A stretch of 31,639 bases of DNA from Chitinophagales bacterium (GCA_016777395.1 JADHRO010000001.1:1-31639), one strand, 5' to 3'; positions 15,920-25,401 are shown, counted from the first letter of the stretch. Notes: generated from the letters alone by a model not told the origin. Numbers and translations: made by a program.

Positions 15920-18900
15920 ATGACGATTAAAAAAATATTCTTTATTCTACTTGGACTCTTTGCTTTAGTCCCTTTTGCTCAAGCCACTCATTTGGTAGGA
16001 GGAGAGATGACTTATGTGCGTTTAGCAGGCAATACGATTCGGGTAACGTTGACAGTTTATCGAGACAATATCAATGGTCAAGCTTCATTTGATGGGGCTG
16101 CAGCGCCCAATGCTGCGGATTGTACAATAAGCTTTTATGCTGATAATGGAGCATTTTTAGAAGCAATTCAAATTGATTTGGACAATGTTACATTGGTAAA
16201 TATTCAATTGCAACCCTGCCAGGAGGAAATACCAGGAATAGAAACGCAAGAAGGGACTTACGTATTTGATGTTAACTTGAATAGTATAAATGGCTTTAAT
16301 CCTGCCCAGGGCGTTACGCTAGTTTATGGGAGGTGTTGTCGGAATGGTATCATTGACAATTTGAATAATCCTGGTGATCAGGGATTCTCTGCATTGGTCA
16401 GGGTTCCGCCACTAGCTTTTCAAAATAGCTCTCCAATATTTAATAGTTTTGAGCAATATTTATGTGTAAATAGGTTCAACCAAATGGATTTTTCTGCCAC
16501 AGATCCTGATGGTGATTCTCTATATTATTTTCTTTGTGACCCTTATTTGGGTTTAGATGATAATGCACCAGCCGCGGATGCTTTCAATTTAAATGCTGGT
16601 GGCACCTATACAAATTATGGCCCTCCTTATAACACCATTGCATGGGATGCAGCTGCTGGGTATTCTGCAGTAAATCCATTGGGCGGTGTAATGGCTTTGA
16701 ACGGAGCAACCGGAATTTTAGGAGCAACACCGCCTACCACAGGAGTTTTTGTGATGGGGGTATGTGTCTCTGAATACAGAAATGGGGTACTCTTGAGTAC
16801 GGTAAGTAGAGATTTTCAATACCTTGTATCTCAATGTGATTTTCCTGATATATTGATCGCAACGGATCCCAATTTAGCGCAAGATTCTGCTACTGGTTTA
16901 TTTACAATTGATGCGGATTGCAACGAGGGTATTGTAAATTTTAACTTAGCTAATAATGTGGATATTGTGGGCTACTCTTGGGATTTTGGAGATCCAACTA
17001 CAGCTTCAGATACATCAAATCTTCAAAATCCAAGCTACTTTTATTCAGACACAGGTACATTTATTGTCACCGTAATTGGTTTTGCAGCAGATGGTTGCGC
17101 GGATACTTCGCAAGGACTAGTAATCTTCTATCCTATTTTTGACCCGGGATACACTTACGAAGATTCATGTTTAAATCAAGATGTGGTGTTTATAGATACA
17201 TCCTTTTCAACGACGGGCAATTTAAATTCTTGGACATGGAATTTTGGTGATCCTGGCACTACCCAGGATACTTCTACCAATCGATTCCCCAATTACCAAT
17301 ATACGACTGCGGGTACTTTTACTGCTAGTTTAATTGTTACTACAGATAAGGGGTGTATCGATACCGTGTACAATAATATTACTATCCATCCCTTACCCGA
17401 GCCATCATTTAGTCTGTCTAATCCGCAATGTGAGGGCACGCCGGTGACTTTATTAAATACTTCTCAAATTCAAAGTGGTACTATCCAAAATTATGAATGG
17501 GTTCTTGACAGTGCAGTTTTCAATTCAACTGACGTCATAAATAATTTTAATACAGCGGGTGTTTATCCGGTGCAACTTATTCAAATATCTGACTTAGGGT
17601 GCACAGATACCTTACTTCAAAATATTACAATTAATGCACTTCCTACAGCGAATGTTGTGGGCAATTCTCCAATTTGTCCGAATACCAATACACCTATTCT
17701 AGCTTCAGGCGGTGAGGATTATCAATGGACGGCAAACCCCTTACTAAGTGCGGAGGACATTGCTAACCCAATTGTAAGCATGCTAGATAACCCAGCAACA
17801 TTTTACGTTCAAGTGACAGATAGTAACCAATGCATAAGCAATGATTCCTTATTTATAGATTTGTTTGCCTTACCTCCTGCTGAAGCGGGGCCAGATACAT
17901 CTGTTTGTTTGAATGCAACGAATGTTATATCATTTAATACATCCGTTCAGTTGCAGGCCAGTGGAGGCCTGAGTTATGTTTGGACACCCAGTATCGATTT
18001 AACAACAGACACTGCAGCAATTACGATTGCATCACCAGATTCCACTATCACCTATACAGTTACCGTTACAGATACAAACTCTTGTGTCAATTCAGATTCG
18101 GTCAATGTTGTGGTGCTCAATCCAGCATTAGAGCTTGTCTCAGTTGAAGTAGATTCCTTGTGTTTTGGTGACACGGTCTTCGTAGATGTTTTGGATGTTG
18201 GAAATGTTACCTCTTACACTTGGTCACCGAACCAATTTATAACGGATAATTCAATCAGAGAACCGGGATTTTTCCCACCTTTAACTCAAGAATATTTTTT
18301 AGAAACGATCAACTATTGCTATCTAGATCGTGATACGGTGACTATTGAGGTCGTTTCTCCACCAGCTATTGATGCAGGACCTCTCGATTCAATATGTATA
18401 GGAGATCCTCCTTATCAGTTGAATGCCCAGCCCAATACCTATGATTTTTATCAATGGACAACAGTCGATGCAAGTATAAGTGATAATTCTATACCAAATC
18501 CAACAGTACAACCAGCGGTAAATGCTTGGTATTACATTTTTGCAGTAGACACCGTAGGTTCCTTGTCTTGTGAGAGTGAAGACTCTGTCCAAATTCTTGT
18601 TTATAATGTGCCGGATTTAGACTTAGATTATCCTGCTAACTATCCTGGCTATCTTTGCCAAGGAGATTTACTGGACTTAACCGCTACTTCATTCGATGGC
18701 ACTCAATACTCTTGGAGCTCTAACCCGGTTTCATTAATTACAAATCCTAATAGCGCAGTGGCTACTATATCTCCTACAGATACGTCCACCTTTTTTAATA
18801 CAGTGACTAATGTTCACGGTTGCTCTACTTCAGATTCAATAGTTGTGGATGTTCAATTGCCGGTAGTAGCTTCGATTCAGGGAGATACCATCATGTGTGT

Positions 18901-19612
18901 GGGTTCATATGTAGATTTAGAAGCTGGTGGAGGATTGTATTATCAATGGCAGCCAGATACTATATTTTCGAATCCTCAGTTTTACCTGACACAAGCCTCT
19001 CCGGATAGCTCTTTGACGGTAAATGTCACTGTCAGTAATGATTGTTTTAGTGATGTTGCGACTCACCCTATTATAGTAAGCCAATTACCCGCAGCCGATG
19101 CCGGGCAAGATGTAACCATTATTCGTGACGAAACAGGTTTTATCAGTGGATCCGGTTCAGGTGAACCTTTGTGGTATACTGAAGATAAAACCTTCGATGG
19201 ACTAATCGATATACCAAGTATTTTTAATCCGGAAGTTAGTCCACTGAGCACAATAAATTACGTTTTAGAAATTACTGACCCTCTGACAAATTGTGTTAAT
19301 TATGATACCATGACAGTTTTTGTTGATGTGGTAACTTTATTGGCATTCCCGTCGGGTTTCTCACCAAACGCTAATGGAGTTAATGATTTTGCTGGACTAA
19401 TTAAGTGGCTTAATATTGAAAGATTGGTATATCTATCCATTTATGATAGATGGGGTGAAGAAGTTTATAGAACGGATGAATTGTTTGGTTCTTGGGATGG
19501 AACTTATCGAGGACGAGACTGTGAAATAGGGACATACATGTGGGATATTCGTGCGGTTACCAAAGATCAAGAAGCAATCAATCGCAAGGGTAATATTACA
19601 CTGATTCGCTAA
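15920..19612 (+). CDS. Secreted PKD/Ig-repeat surface protein with type-B T9SS sorting domain
   Basis: This 1230-residue protein has a signal peptide (residues 1-22, ending AQA) and an N-terminal domain beginning THLVGGEMTY, seen in many Bacteroidota surface proteins. PKD-like modules follow at roughly residues 335-395 (WDFGDP) and 415-490 (WNFGDP), with a degenerate third at ~495-570. Six to seven Ig-like repeats of about 80 residues fill ~573-1137, each opening with a Y-x-W pattern and closing with a D-S/T-V-x-V strand, often after a Cys. The last ~90 residues are the CHU_C domain (FPSGFSPNANGVNDF ... IYDRWGEEVY), the type-B signal for the type IX secretion system. It is probably secreted or attached to the cell surface; adhesion or gliding is only inferred. 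Its ligand is unknown. Confidence 0.93.
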   Translation: MTIKKIFFILLGLFALVPFAQATHLVGGEMTYVRLAGNTIRVTLTVYRDNINGQASFDGAAAPNAADCTISFYADNGAFLEAIQIDLDNVTLVNIQLQPCQEEIPGIETQEGTYVFDVNLNSINGFNPAQGVTLVYGRCCRNGIIDNLNNPGDQGFSALVRVPPLAFQNSSPIFNSFEQYLCVNRFNQMDFSATDPDGDSLYYFLCDPYLGLDDNAPAADAFNLNAGGTYTNYGPPYNTIAWDAAAGYSAVNPLGGVMALNGATGILGATPPTTGVFVMGVCVSEYRNGVLLSTVSRDFQYLVSQCDFPDILIATDPNLAQDSATGLFTIDADCNEGIVNFNLANNVDIVGYSWDFGDPTTASDTSNLQNPSYFYSDTGTFIVTVIGFAADGCADTSQGLVIFYPIFDPGYTYEDSCLNQDVVFIDTSFSTTGNLNSWTWNFGDPGTTQDTSTNRFPNYQYTTAGTFTASLIVTTDKGCIDTVYNNITIHPLPEPSFSLSNPQCEGTPVTLLNTSQIQSGTIQNYEWVLDSAVFNSTDVINNFNTAGVYPVQLIQISDLGCTDTLLQNITINALPTANVVGNSPICPNTNTPILASGGEDYQWTANPLLSAEDIANPIVSMLDNPATFYVQVTDSNQCISNDSLFIDLFALPPAEAGPDTSVCLNATNVISFNTSVQLQASGGLSYVWTPSIDLTTDTAAITIASPDSTITYTVTVTDTNSCVNSDSVNVVVLNPALELVSVEVDSLCFGDTVFVDVLDVGNVTSYTWSPNQFITDNSIREPGFFPPLTQEYFLETINYCYLDRDTVTIEVVSPPAIDAGPLDSICIGDPPYQLNAQPNTYDFYQWTTVDASISDNSIPNPTVQPAVNAWYYIFAVDTVGSLSCESEDSVQILVYNVPDLDLDYPANYPGYLCQGDLLDLTATSFDGTQYSWSSNPVSLITNPNSAVATISPTDTSTFFNTVTNVHGCSTSDSIVVDVQLPVVASIQGDTIMCVGSYVDLEAGGGLYYQWQPDTIFSNPQFYLTQASPDSSLTVNVTVSNDCFSDVATHPIIVSQLPAADAGQDVTIIRDETGFISGSGSGEPLWYTEDKTFDGLIDIPSIFNPEVSPLSTINYVLEITDPLTNCVNYDTMTVFVDVVTLLAFPSGFSPNANGVNDFAGLIKWLNIERLVYLSIYDRWGEEVYRTDELFGSWDGTYRGRDCEIGTYMWDIRAVTKDQEAINRKGNITLIR

Positions 19613-19632
19613 GCATTAATACCTGAAACTGT

Positions 19633-19974
19633 ATGAGTATTAGATATTTTCTATTGTTAGGAATTGGTAGTTTATGTTTTATTAAATGCCAATCAAATGC
19701 CTCTCAATCTAGCCCGGCGGATAACGTTGAAGAAGTTTATGTTTCGATGTCTGGCAGGGCTGTTTACGACATGTATTGTGTGGCTTGTCATGGTGCTAAT
19801 GGTAAAATGATGTTCTCCGGTGCAAGCGATCTTTCAATTTCAAAGCTTGATCTCCAAACACGTATTACACAAATCAAGAACGGCAAAGGAGTGATGAACG
19901 CCTTTAAAAATATCCTCAATGAAGAGGAGATAGAAAAAGTTGCGGTTTATGTGGAAGAACTTCGAATAAATTAA
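19633..19974 (+). CDS. Small monoheme cytochrome c
   Basis: This is a 113-residue exported class I cytochrome c. An N-terminal hydrophobic segment ends at C19; the K before it makes a lipobox doubtful, so the protein may be a lipoprotein or simply secreted. The heme motif C49-V-A-C-H53 is followed by GANGKMMFSGASDL, and Met88 in GKGVMNAF is the probable sixth ligand. It resembles small periplasmic electron carriers that feed oxidases. The gene starts 20 bases after the PKD protein and ends 10 bases before anmK, so it is probably co-transcribed with both. It could be an electron donor to the aa3 oxidase encoded about 10 kb to the left, but that is inference. Confidence 0.9.
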   Translation: MSIRYFLLLGIGSLCFIKCQSNASQSSPADNVEEVYVSMSGRAVYDMYCVACHGANGKMMFSGASDLSISKLDLQTRITQIKNGKGVMNAFKNILNEEEIEKVAVYVEELRIN

Positions 19975-19984
19975 TCATATCCAA

Positions 19985-21112
19985 TTGCAAAAGTCAGCAA
20001 AAAGTTATTTCGCTATAGGTTTAATGTCAGGGAGCTCCTTGGACGGTTTAGATATCACTTATTGTAAATATACCAAGGATGTTGGTTCCGAAGGACAAGC
20101 CAATTGGTCCTTTGAACTATTACACGCTAAAACTGCAGCACTTAAGCATTGGGAATTACAATTAGCCCATATGGCAGACTATTCTGAAGCTGAGCTCGAT
20201 AAACTCAGTAAGGATTTTGCCGTATATATGGTGGAAGAGCTCAATCATTTCCTCTTTGAATATAAAATTAAGCAGATTGATTTGGTCTCCTCTCATGGGC
20301 ATACCATTTCTCATCATCCGGAAATTGGAAAAACTTGCCAAATTGGCGATGGACAAACCATGGCAGATTTACTCGGTCAAACTGTTGTAAACAATCTTAG
20401 ACAAAGAGATGTCGATGAGGGAGGTCAAGGTGCGCCAATAGTCCCCATAGGCGATAAGCATTTGTTTGGAGATTATCAGTTCTGTTTAAATATTGGAGGC
20501 ATTGCAAACATCAGTATCAAATTATTGAATGGACTGATTGCGTTTGATGTTTGTTCAGCCAATCAAGTCTTGAATTCCTGCGCCTTACAATTGGGCAGTC
20601 CTTTTGACAAAGACGGAGAATTTGCTAGGAATGGGTCAATTGATAAGGGCTTGCTGCAAAAACTCAATGCCTTTGAATACTACCAAAAAGTATATCCAAA
20701 ATCTTTGGATAATTCATATTCAAAAAAGTTAATTGCTAAGATTAATTCAGCTGAGATTAACCCGCAAAATGCTTTAGCTACTTACACTGAACACATAGCT
20801 GTGCAGCTAGCAAAATGTATTGAAACGTTAAAGAAAAACTTAGGCTTAAATTTCTCCAAAAATACAAGCCTACTTGTCACGGGGGGAGGGGCTTTTAATA
20901 GTTTTTTACTTGAACGATGCCAAAGTTATCTGTCTATTAGATTACATATTCCAAGTGCTGAAATTATCAATTATAAAGAAGCAATAGTTATGGGGTTCAT
21001 CGGGGTGTTAAGGCTGCGTAAGGAAGTAAATGTTCTAGCTTCAGTTACTGGAGCTAATAGGGATACATCTTGTGGGGATATTTATAATCCTAAGTTAAAT
21101 AAACTTGATTAA
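19985..21112 (+). CDS. anmK: Anhydro-N-acetylmuramic acid kinase AnmK
   Basis: This kinase opens 1,6-anhydro-N-acetylmuramic acid and phosphorylates it, returning peptidoglycan turnover products to metabolism. The ASKHA-fold signatures are present: GLMSGSSLDGLD at residues 12-23, a DEGGQGAPIVPIGD segment, CLNIGGIANIS, and a VTGGGAFNS loop near the C-terminus. The length of 375 residues is normal. No ATG lies before the first motif; the first in-frame ATG is inside GLMSG. TTG at 19985 is therefore the best start, 10 bases after the cytochrome c stop (an ATT at 19970 is a weaker alternative). The downstream partner MurQ is not in the window. Confidence 0.94.
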   Translation: MQKSAKSYFAIGLMSGSSLDGLDITYCKYTKDVGSEGQANWSFELLHAKTAALKHWELQLAHMADYSEAELDKLSKDFAVYMVEELNHFLFEYKIKQIDLVSSHGHTISHHPEIGKTCQIGDGQTMADLLGQTVVNNLRQRDVDEGGQGAPIVPIGDKHLFGDYQFCLNIGGIANISIKLLNGLIAFDVCSANQVLNSCALQLGSPFDKDGEFARNGSIDKGLLQKLNAFEYYQKVYPKSLDNSYSKKLIAKINSAEINPQNALATYTEHIAVQLAKCIETLKKNLGLNFSKNTSLLVTGGGAFNSFLLERCQSYLSIRLHIPSAEIINYKEAIVMGFIGVLRLRKEVNVLASVTGANRDTSCGDIYNPKLNKLD

Positions 21113-21123
21113 ATTTATACCCT

Positions 21124-22110
21124 ATGAGTAATAAGATATTGGTAACTGGAGCCACTGGATTTGTCGGTGCAGAGATTGTAAAGCAGCTTGTGAATCAAGG
21201 AAAGTCAGTCAAGGCTCTAAAAAGAAAGACGAGCAACACCCAATTTCTGAAGGATTATGAAGGCAGCTTTGAATGGGTGATAGGGGATGTTAATGATATT
21301 CCATCTTTGGAGAGCGCATTTGAGGATGTTGACTATGTCTATCATAGTGCAGCGATGATTTCATTCGACCCTGCGCAGAAGCATAAAATGTTTAAAGTCA
21401 ATATTGAGGGTACAGCTAATATGGTTAATATATCCCTGGAAAACGGAATAAAGAAGTTCCTTCAAGTAAGTTCTGTTTCTGCTTTTGGCAGATATGATAT
21501 TAAGCATCCTATCAATGAAGAAACTAAATGGTTTGAGCATGATGAGAACACCAATTATGCCATAGCGAAAAATCGAAGTGAACTAGAAGTTTGGAGAGCA
21601 CAAGAAGAAGGCTTGAATATGGTTATTGTAAATCCTGCAACAATTTTAGGTTTTGGCGATTGGATGCAGGGCTCATCCCAAATTTTTAAAAACGTATATG
21701 ATGAGATTAGTTTTTATCCGACTGGAATCAATGGGTTTGTTGGTCTAGAAGATGTGGCTAAGGCGTGTATTCAATTGATGGATAGTGACATTAATGGCGA
21801 GCGATTCATTATTTCAGCAGAGAATTTAGCGTTTAAGGAGTTGTTTGAAATGATTGCAAATGGTTTTGGTACGAAAGTACCTAGTAAACCAATTTCCCCC
21901 TTTCTTCGGGCTATTGGCTGGCGTTTTTATTGGATGAAATCCAAATTATTGGGTCAACAACCCTTGGTCACTAAAGAGACGACACTGTATACTTCTCGAG
22001 ATTACATCTATAAGAATGATAAGATTAGAAGGGCTCTAGATTTTGAATTTGAGGACATAAAAGAGGTCGTTCAAAGAACTTGTAAAAAGTATCAAGAGGC
22101 ACGAATTTAG
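21124..22110 (+). CDS. NAD-dependent epimerase/dehydratase (extended SDR)
   Basis: This 328-residue extended short-chain dehydrogenase has the NAD(P)-binding motif TGATGFVG at residues 8-15 (G9, G12, G15). D55-V-N-D follows the second strand, an Ala/Ile-rich YHSAAM segment comes near residue 77, and the catalytic pair Y145-x3-K149 (YAIAK) is in place with an upstream Ser-Ser-Val-Ser stretch. The C-terminal third, variable in this family, presumably sets substrate. Dihydroflavonol-reductase-like and nucleotide-sugar epimerase members look alike at this level, so the substrate is not assigned. It begins 11 bases after anmK and ends a four-gene (+) run. Confidence 0.88.
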   Translation: MSNKILVTGATGFVGAEIVKQLVNQGKSVKALKRKTSNTQFLKDYEGSFEWVIGDVNDIPSLESAFEDVDYVYHSAAMISFDPAQKHKMFKVNIEGTANMVNISLENGIKKFLQVSSVSAFGRYDIKHPINEETKWFEHDENTNYAIAKNRSELEVWRAQEEGLNMVIVNPATILGFGDWMQGSSQIFKNVYDEISFYPTGINGFVGLEDVAKACIQLMDSDINGERFIISAENLAFKELFEMIANGFGTKVPSKPISPFLRAIGWRFYWMKSKLLGQQPLVTKETTLYTSRDYIYKNDKIRRALDFEFEDIKEVVQRTCKKYQEARI

Positions 22111-22191
22111 GCGCGTGGTTAGTATTGTATTAGTTGATAGATATATCTTGAATTTCTACTAACAAACTATAGCTATTCTAAGATGAGCGAT

Positions 22192-23844
22192 TTACACCTT
22201 TAATTCAAACTCATCAGCCGTGTCACTTGCAATATCATATCCGGCATCATTATGTCTTATTACGCCCATTGCAGGGTCATTATGAAGCACTCTGCTTAAT
22301 CGCTCGTGAGCATCTTGTGTACCGTCCGCTACGATAACCATGCCCGCATGCAAGGAATATCCCATACCTACGCCCCCTCCATGATGGAAGCTTACCCAGC
22401 TCGCACCACCAGCCGTATTGATCAAGGCATTTAAAATCGGCCAATCGGCAACAGCATCACTGCCATCTTTCATGGCTTCTGTTTCTCTATTTGGCGATGC
22501 AACTGACCCCGTATCGAGATGGTCCCTTCCAATGACTAGAGGGGCATCTAACTCACCATTTTTAACCATTTCATTGAAAGCTAAGCCAGCTTTTTCACGC
22601 TCTCCCATTGCCAACCAACATATTCTAGAAGGCAAACCTTGCCATGCAATTTTTTCTGTAGCCATGTCTAACCAACGCAGCAAGCCTTCATTTTCTGGAA
22701 AGAGCTCGCGAAGTTTATCATCACATTTATAAATGTCTTCCGGATTACCACTTAAGGCTACAAATCTGAAAGGCCCACTTCCTTTACAAAATAATGGCCG
22801 AATGTACGCAGGTACGAAACCTGGAAAGTCAAAGGCATTCAGAACATCTCGACGATCTTTTGCCTGGCCTCTTAAATTGTTTCCGTAATCGAAGGTGATT
22901 GTTCCTCTTTTTTGCAATTCCAACATTAACTTAACATGATGCGACATGGTGTTCAATGAAAGCTCTTTATATTTTTCTGGATTAGTTTCTCTGAGTTTAG
23001 TGGCATCTTCTACAGACATATCTTCAGGGAAATAGCCGATTAACTCATCATGAGCAGAGGTTTGATCGGTTAAAGTATCTACTTCAATATTTCTATCTAG
23101 TAATCGTTGCAATAAATCAACAGCATTGCATACTACTCCTATGGATATAGCCTCTCCATTCTTTTTTGCTGCTAAGGCCATATCGATACCTTCATCGATA
23201 TCGGTACTCATTTTATCTAAATATCGAGTTTCTAGTCTTTTTTTAACACGCCATTCTTCCATTTCGGCTATAAGCGCTACTCCTTCATTCATAGTAATTG
23301 CTAAGGGTTGCGCGCCTCCCATACCGCCCAATCCAGCGGTGACATTTAATTTCCCTTTTAAGGTGGGCACTCCAAAGTGTTTATTTGCCAAACTAAGGTA
23401 AGTCTCATAAGTCCCTTGGACTATACCTTGTGTACCTATATATATCCAGGATCCCGCAGTCATTTGACCGTACATCATTAATCCCTTTGCCTCCAAATCA
23501 TTAAAATGCTCCCAATTGGCCCATTTACCCACTAAATTAGAGTTTGCAATAATCACTCGCGGCGCATCTTTATGGGAGCGCATGATTCCGACTGGTTTAC
23601 CACTTTGAACCAATAAGGTTTCGTCATTCTCTAATTCCTTAAGGCTAGATAATATTTTTTCAAAGGCTTCCCAATTACGTGCGGCTTTACCTCTCCCACC
23701 ATAAACAATAAGCTCTTCCGGAAGCTCTGCTACTTCAGGGTCTAAGTTGTTTTGAATCATCCGATAGGCAGCTTCTTGCACCCAACCTTTGCAGGTTAAC
23801 TTATTTCCCTTAGGGGATCGCACTACTCTTGCTTGTGAATTCAT
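22192..23844 (-). CDS. hutU: Urocanate hydratase (urocanase)
   Basis: This enzyme converts urocanate to 4-imidazolone-5-propionate, the second step of histidine breakdown, using a tightly bound NAD. At 550 residues it has the family length. Visible family segments are YGGRGKAARNW (48-58), the NAD-binding GLGGMGGAQP (171-180), and the active-site region LPSRICW with Cys409, equivalent by position to the catalytic Cys410 of Pseudomonas urocanase. The C-terminal SFHHGGGVGMGYSLHAG segment is also present. The gene stands apart from other hut genes here: hutH, hutI and hutG are not in the window. A strong consensus promoter lies directly upstream. No truncation or missing key residue was seen. Confidence 0.98.
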   Translation of the reverse strand: MNSQARVVRSPKGNKLTCKGWVQEAAYRMIQNNLDPEVAELPEELIVYGGRGKAARNWEAFEKILSSLKELENDETLLVQSGKPVGIMRSHKDAPRVIIANSNLVGKWANWEHFNDLEAKGLMMYGQMTAGSWIYIGTQGIVQGTYETYLSLANKHFGVPTLKGKLNVTAGLGGMGGAQPLAITMNEGVALIAEMEEWRVKKRLETRYLDKMSTDIDEGIDMALAAKKNGEAISIGVVCNAVDLLQRLLDRNIEVDTLTDQTSAHDELIGYFPEDMSVEDATKLRETNPEKYKELSLNTMSHHVKLMLELQKRGTITFDYGNNLRGQAKDRRDVLNAFDFPGFVPAYIRPLFCKGSGPFRFVALSGNPEDIYKCDDKLRELFPENEGLLRWLDMATEKIAWQGLPSRICWLAMGEREKAGLAFNEMVKNGELDAPLVIGRDHLDTGSVASPNRETEAMKDGSDAVADWPILNALINTAGGASWVSFHHGGGVGMGYSLHAGMVIVADGTQDAHERLSRVLHNDPAMGVIRHNDAGYDIASDTADEFELKV

Positions 23845-23867
23845 TTAATTGAAATTTATTGATTTAT

Positions 23868-23898
23868 CAAAGTTATTTATTGTAAACATATCATCAAA
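23868..23898 (-). promoter_or_regulatory. hutU: Consensus Bacteroidota promoter for hutU
   Basis: On the minus strand TTTG (23898-23895) is followed by exactly 19 bases and then TAACTTTG (23875-23868). This fits the -33 TTTG / -7 TAnnTTTG consensus of the primary sigma factor of Bacteroidota at every defined base. Transcription would start near 23861, about 17 bases before the hutU ATG. It lies in the 62-base gap after the GtrA gene, so hutU does not depend on read-through from that gene. Confidence 0.7.
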
Positions 23899-23906
23899 GG
23901 AAATGT

Positions 23907-24290
23907 TTAGGCAAATGTCCAAAGGTAATTTGCTGTAAAATTCCATAACATAAAGAAAATCATAGCGACGACTTTAGCCTTATAAAAGCTTAAGAGCTTC
24001 CATTTTTCATCTAAAAGATAAATGATGCCATTTACCATGGCTAGTCCTACTAAAGCAATTGAACCAAATTGAATCATCTGCTTCAACCACTGTGGATTAC
24101 TATCTTGGAATGTCCAAGCTTTATTGATGAAAAATCTAAAAACAATTCCTAAAAAAAATCCAATGGTGTTGGCTGTATACTTTTTTAAAACTAACTTCTC
24201 TTTCAGGATCCAAGTGGATAGCATATCAATGCCAAAACCCATTCCACCAACGGTAAAGAATTTTAAAAATGTCAGCCAAAAAGCACTCAT
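23907..24290 (-). CDS. GtrA-like membrane protein
   Basis: This 127-residue protein has four transmembrane segments (about residues 7-25, 40-58, 70-90 and 102-123) and matches the GtrA family: FTVGGMGFGIDM near the start, FFLGIVFRFFINKAWTF in the middle and NYLWTF at the end. Members are proposed flippases or partners for lipid-linked sugars in O-antigen or cell-wall glycosylation. No glycosyltransferase gene is adjacent here, so the sugar lipid it may serve is unknown. It lies 13 bases after the M29 peptidase gene on the same strand and is probably on the same transcript. Confidence 0.88.
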   Translation of the reverse strand: MSAFWLTFLKFFTVGGMGFGIDMLSTWILKEKLVLKKYTANTIGFFLGIVFRFFINKAWTFQDSNPQWLKQMIQFGSIALVGLAMVNGIIYLLDEKWKLLSFYKAKVVAMIFFMLWNFTANYLWTFA

Positions 24291-24303
24291 TTAGTTTGAT
24301 CCT

Positions 24304-25401
24304 TTAAATAGTGAATCTGCCATTTTCATATACTTTCTCACCATCGGCAAAAATTTCTCCTCCATTGGTCATATCGGCAATCATATCCCAATGAATACTT
24401 GAGTTATTTTTACCTCCACACTGGTGATAACTTTGTCCAATTGCCATATGAATGGTCCCTCCAATTTTTTCGTCAAATAGTATATTTTTGGTAAACTGTT
24501 GAATATTGAAATTAGTACCTACTGCAGCTTCTCCGAAATGGCGAGCACCTGGAATATCAAAAATCTTGTCTAGAAATTCTTTACCTCTTTTTGCATCCCA
24601 TTTGATTATCTCTCCATTCTTAACTTCTAAGCGAATATCTTCAACTTCGGTCCCCATATATATGCTAGGGTGAGAGAATCGTACAATTCCATTTACAGAA
24701 TCTTCAACAGGTGCGGTATAAACCTCGCCAGAAGGCATATTGGTTTTCCCATCACTATTTATCCAGATTCTACCTTCGGTGCTGAAGCTTATGTCTATAC
24801 CATTCCCTTTATAATGAACCTTCTTACAGGTATTCAGATGGTCTACAATACTTTGTTGTGTATTACTTAATTTTTGCCATTCAGCGATAGGGTCATCATA
24901 GTTAAGGTTGCAAGCACCAAAAACAAAATCTTGATATTCACTTAAACTCATGCCTGCTTCTTGCGCACTTGCTTGAGTAGGGAATTGACATAAGCTTCTG
25001 CGTAACTCATACGTACCTGTTCTTGCCATATAGGTTTTCATCATTGGCCGTCTTGCCGCACTGGCGACTTTTCTTTTTTCTGCATCCACATTCTGCCCAT
25101 CTTTTAAGTTAAATGGTGCCCGAACGACTAGGTAACAATCGAAGGTTTCCATTATTTGTTCCATAAACGGATTGACAAACTCCAGTTGATGTTGTGCTGC
25201 ATGATCCAAAAATAATTTATTCTGTTCTTGAATTTCAATATCTAAAAAAGGATGTCCACCAGCCAAATAAATTTCTTTAAGAAGCTCTTGCAAGAGTGGT
25301 TCAGCAAGATATGTGGATTTAACAAAAACCTTATCTCCTTTGCTTACTTGTAAGCAATAAGTCGTAAGAAGTTTAGCATACTTTTCATAGATTGTCTTCA
25401 T
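24304..25401 (-). CDS. M29-family aminopeptidase
   Basis: This 365-residue co-catalytic metallopeptidase is related to the thermophilic aminopeptidases AmpS, AmpT and PepS. The likely two-metal ligands, by comparison with the family pattern, are E226 (SGEVYTAP), E291 (HFGEAAVGTN), H318, H337 and D339 (IHWDM), with Y325 (seven after H318) as the catalytic tyrosine. It lacks a signal peptide, so it acts in the cytoplasm on small peptides. The N-terminal half is the usual alpha/beta domain, with an ELRRSL segment before the catalytic half. No key residue seems to be missing. A possible promoter lies upstream at 25430-25461. Confidence 0.93.
   Translation of the reverse strand: MKTIYEKYAKLLTTYCLQVSKGDKVFVKSTYLAEPLLQELLKEIYLAGGHPFLDIEIQEQNKLFLDHAAQHQLEFVNPFMEQIMETFDCYLVVRAPFNLKDGQNVDAEKRKVASAARRPMMKTYMARTGTYELRRSLCQFPTQASAQEAGMSLSEYQDFVFGACNLNYDDPIAEWQKLSNTQQSIVDHLNTCKKVHYKGNGIDISFSTEGRIWINSDGKTNMPSGEVYTAPVEDSVNGIVRFSHPSIYMGTEVEDIRLEVKNGEIIKWDAKRGKEFLDKIFDIPGARHFGEAAVGTNFNIQQFTKNILFDEKIGGTIHMAIGQSYHQCGGKNNSSIHWDMIADMTNGGEIFADGEKVYENGRFTI

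Noticed and set aside
22118..22163. GTTAGTA ... TACTAAC inverted repeat between the converging epimerase gene and hutU
   Set aside because: Seven AT-rich base pairs with a 32-base loop are too weak for a terminator, though the place would suit one.
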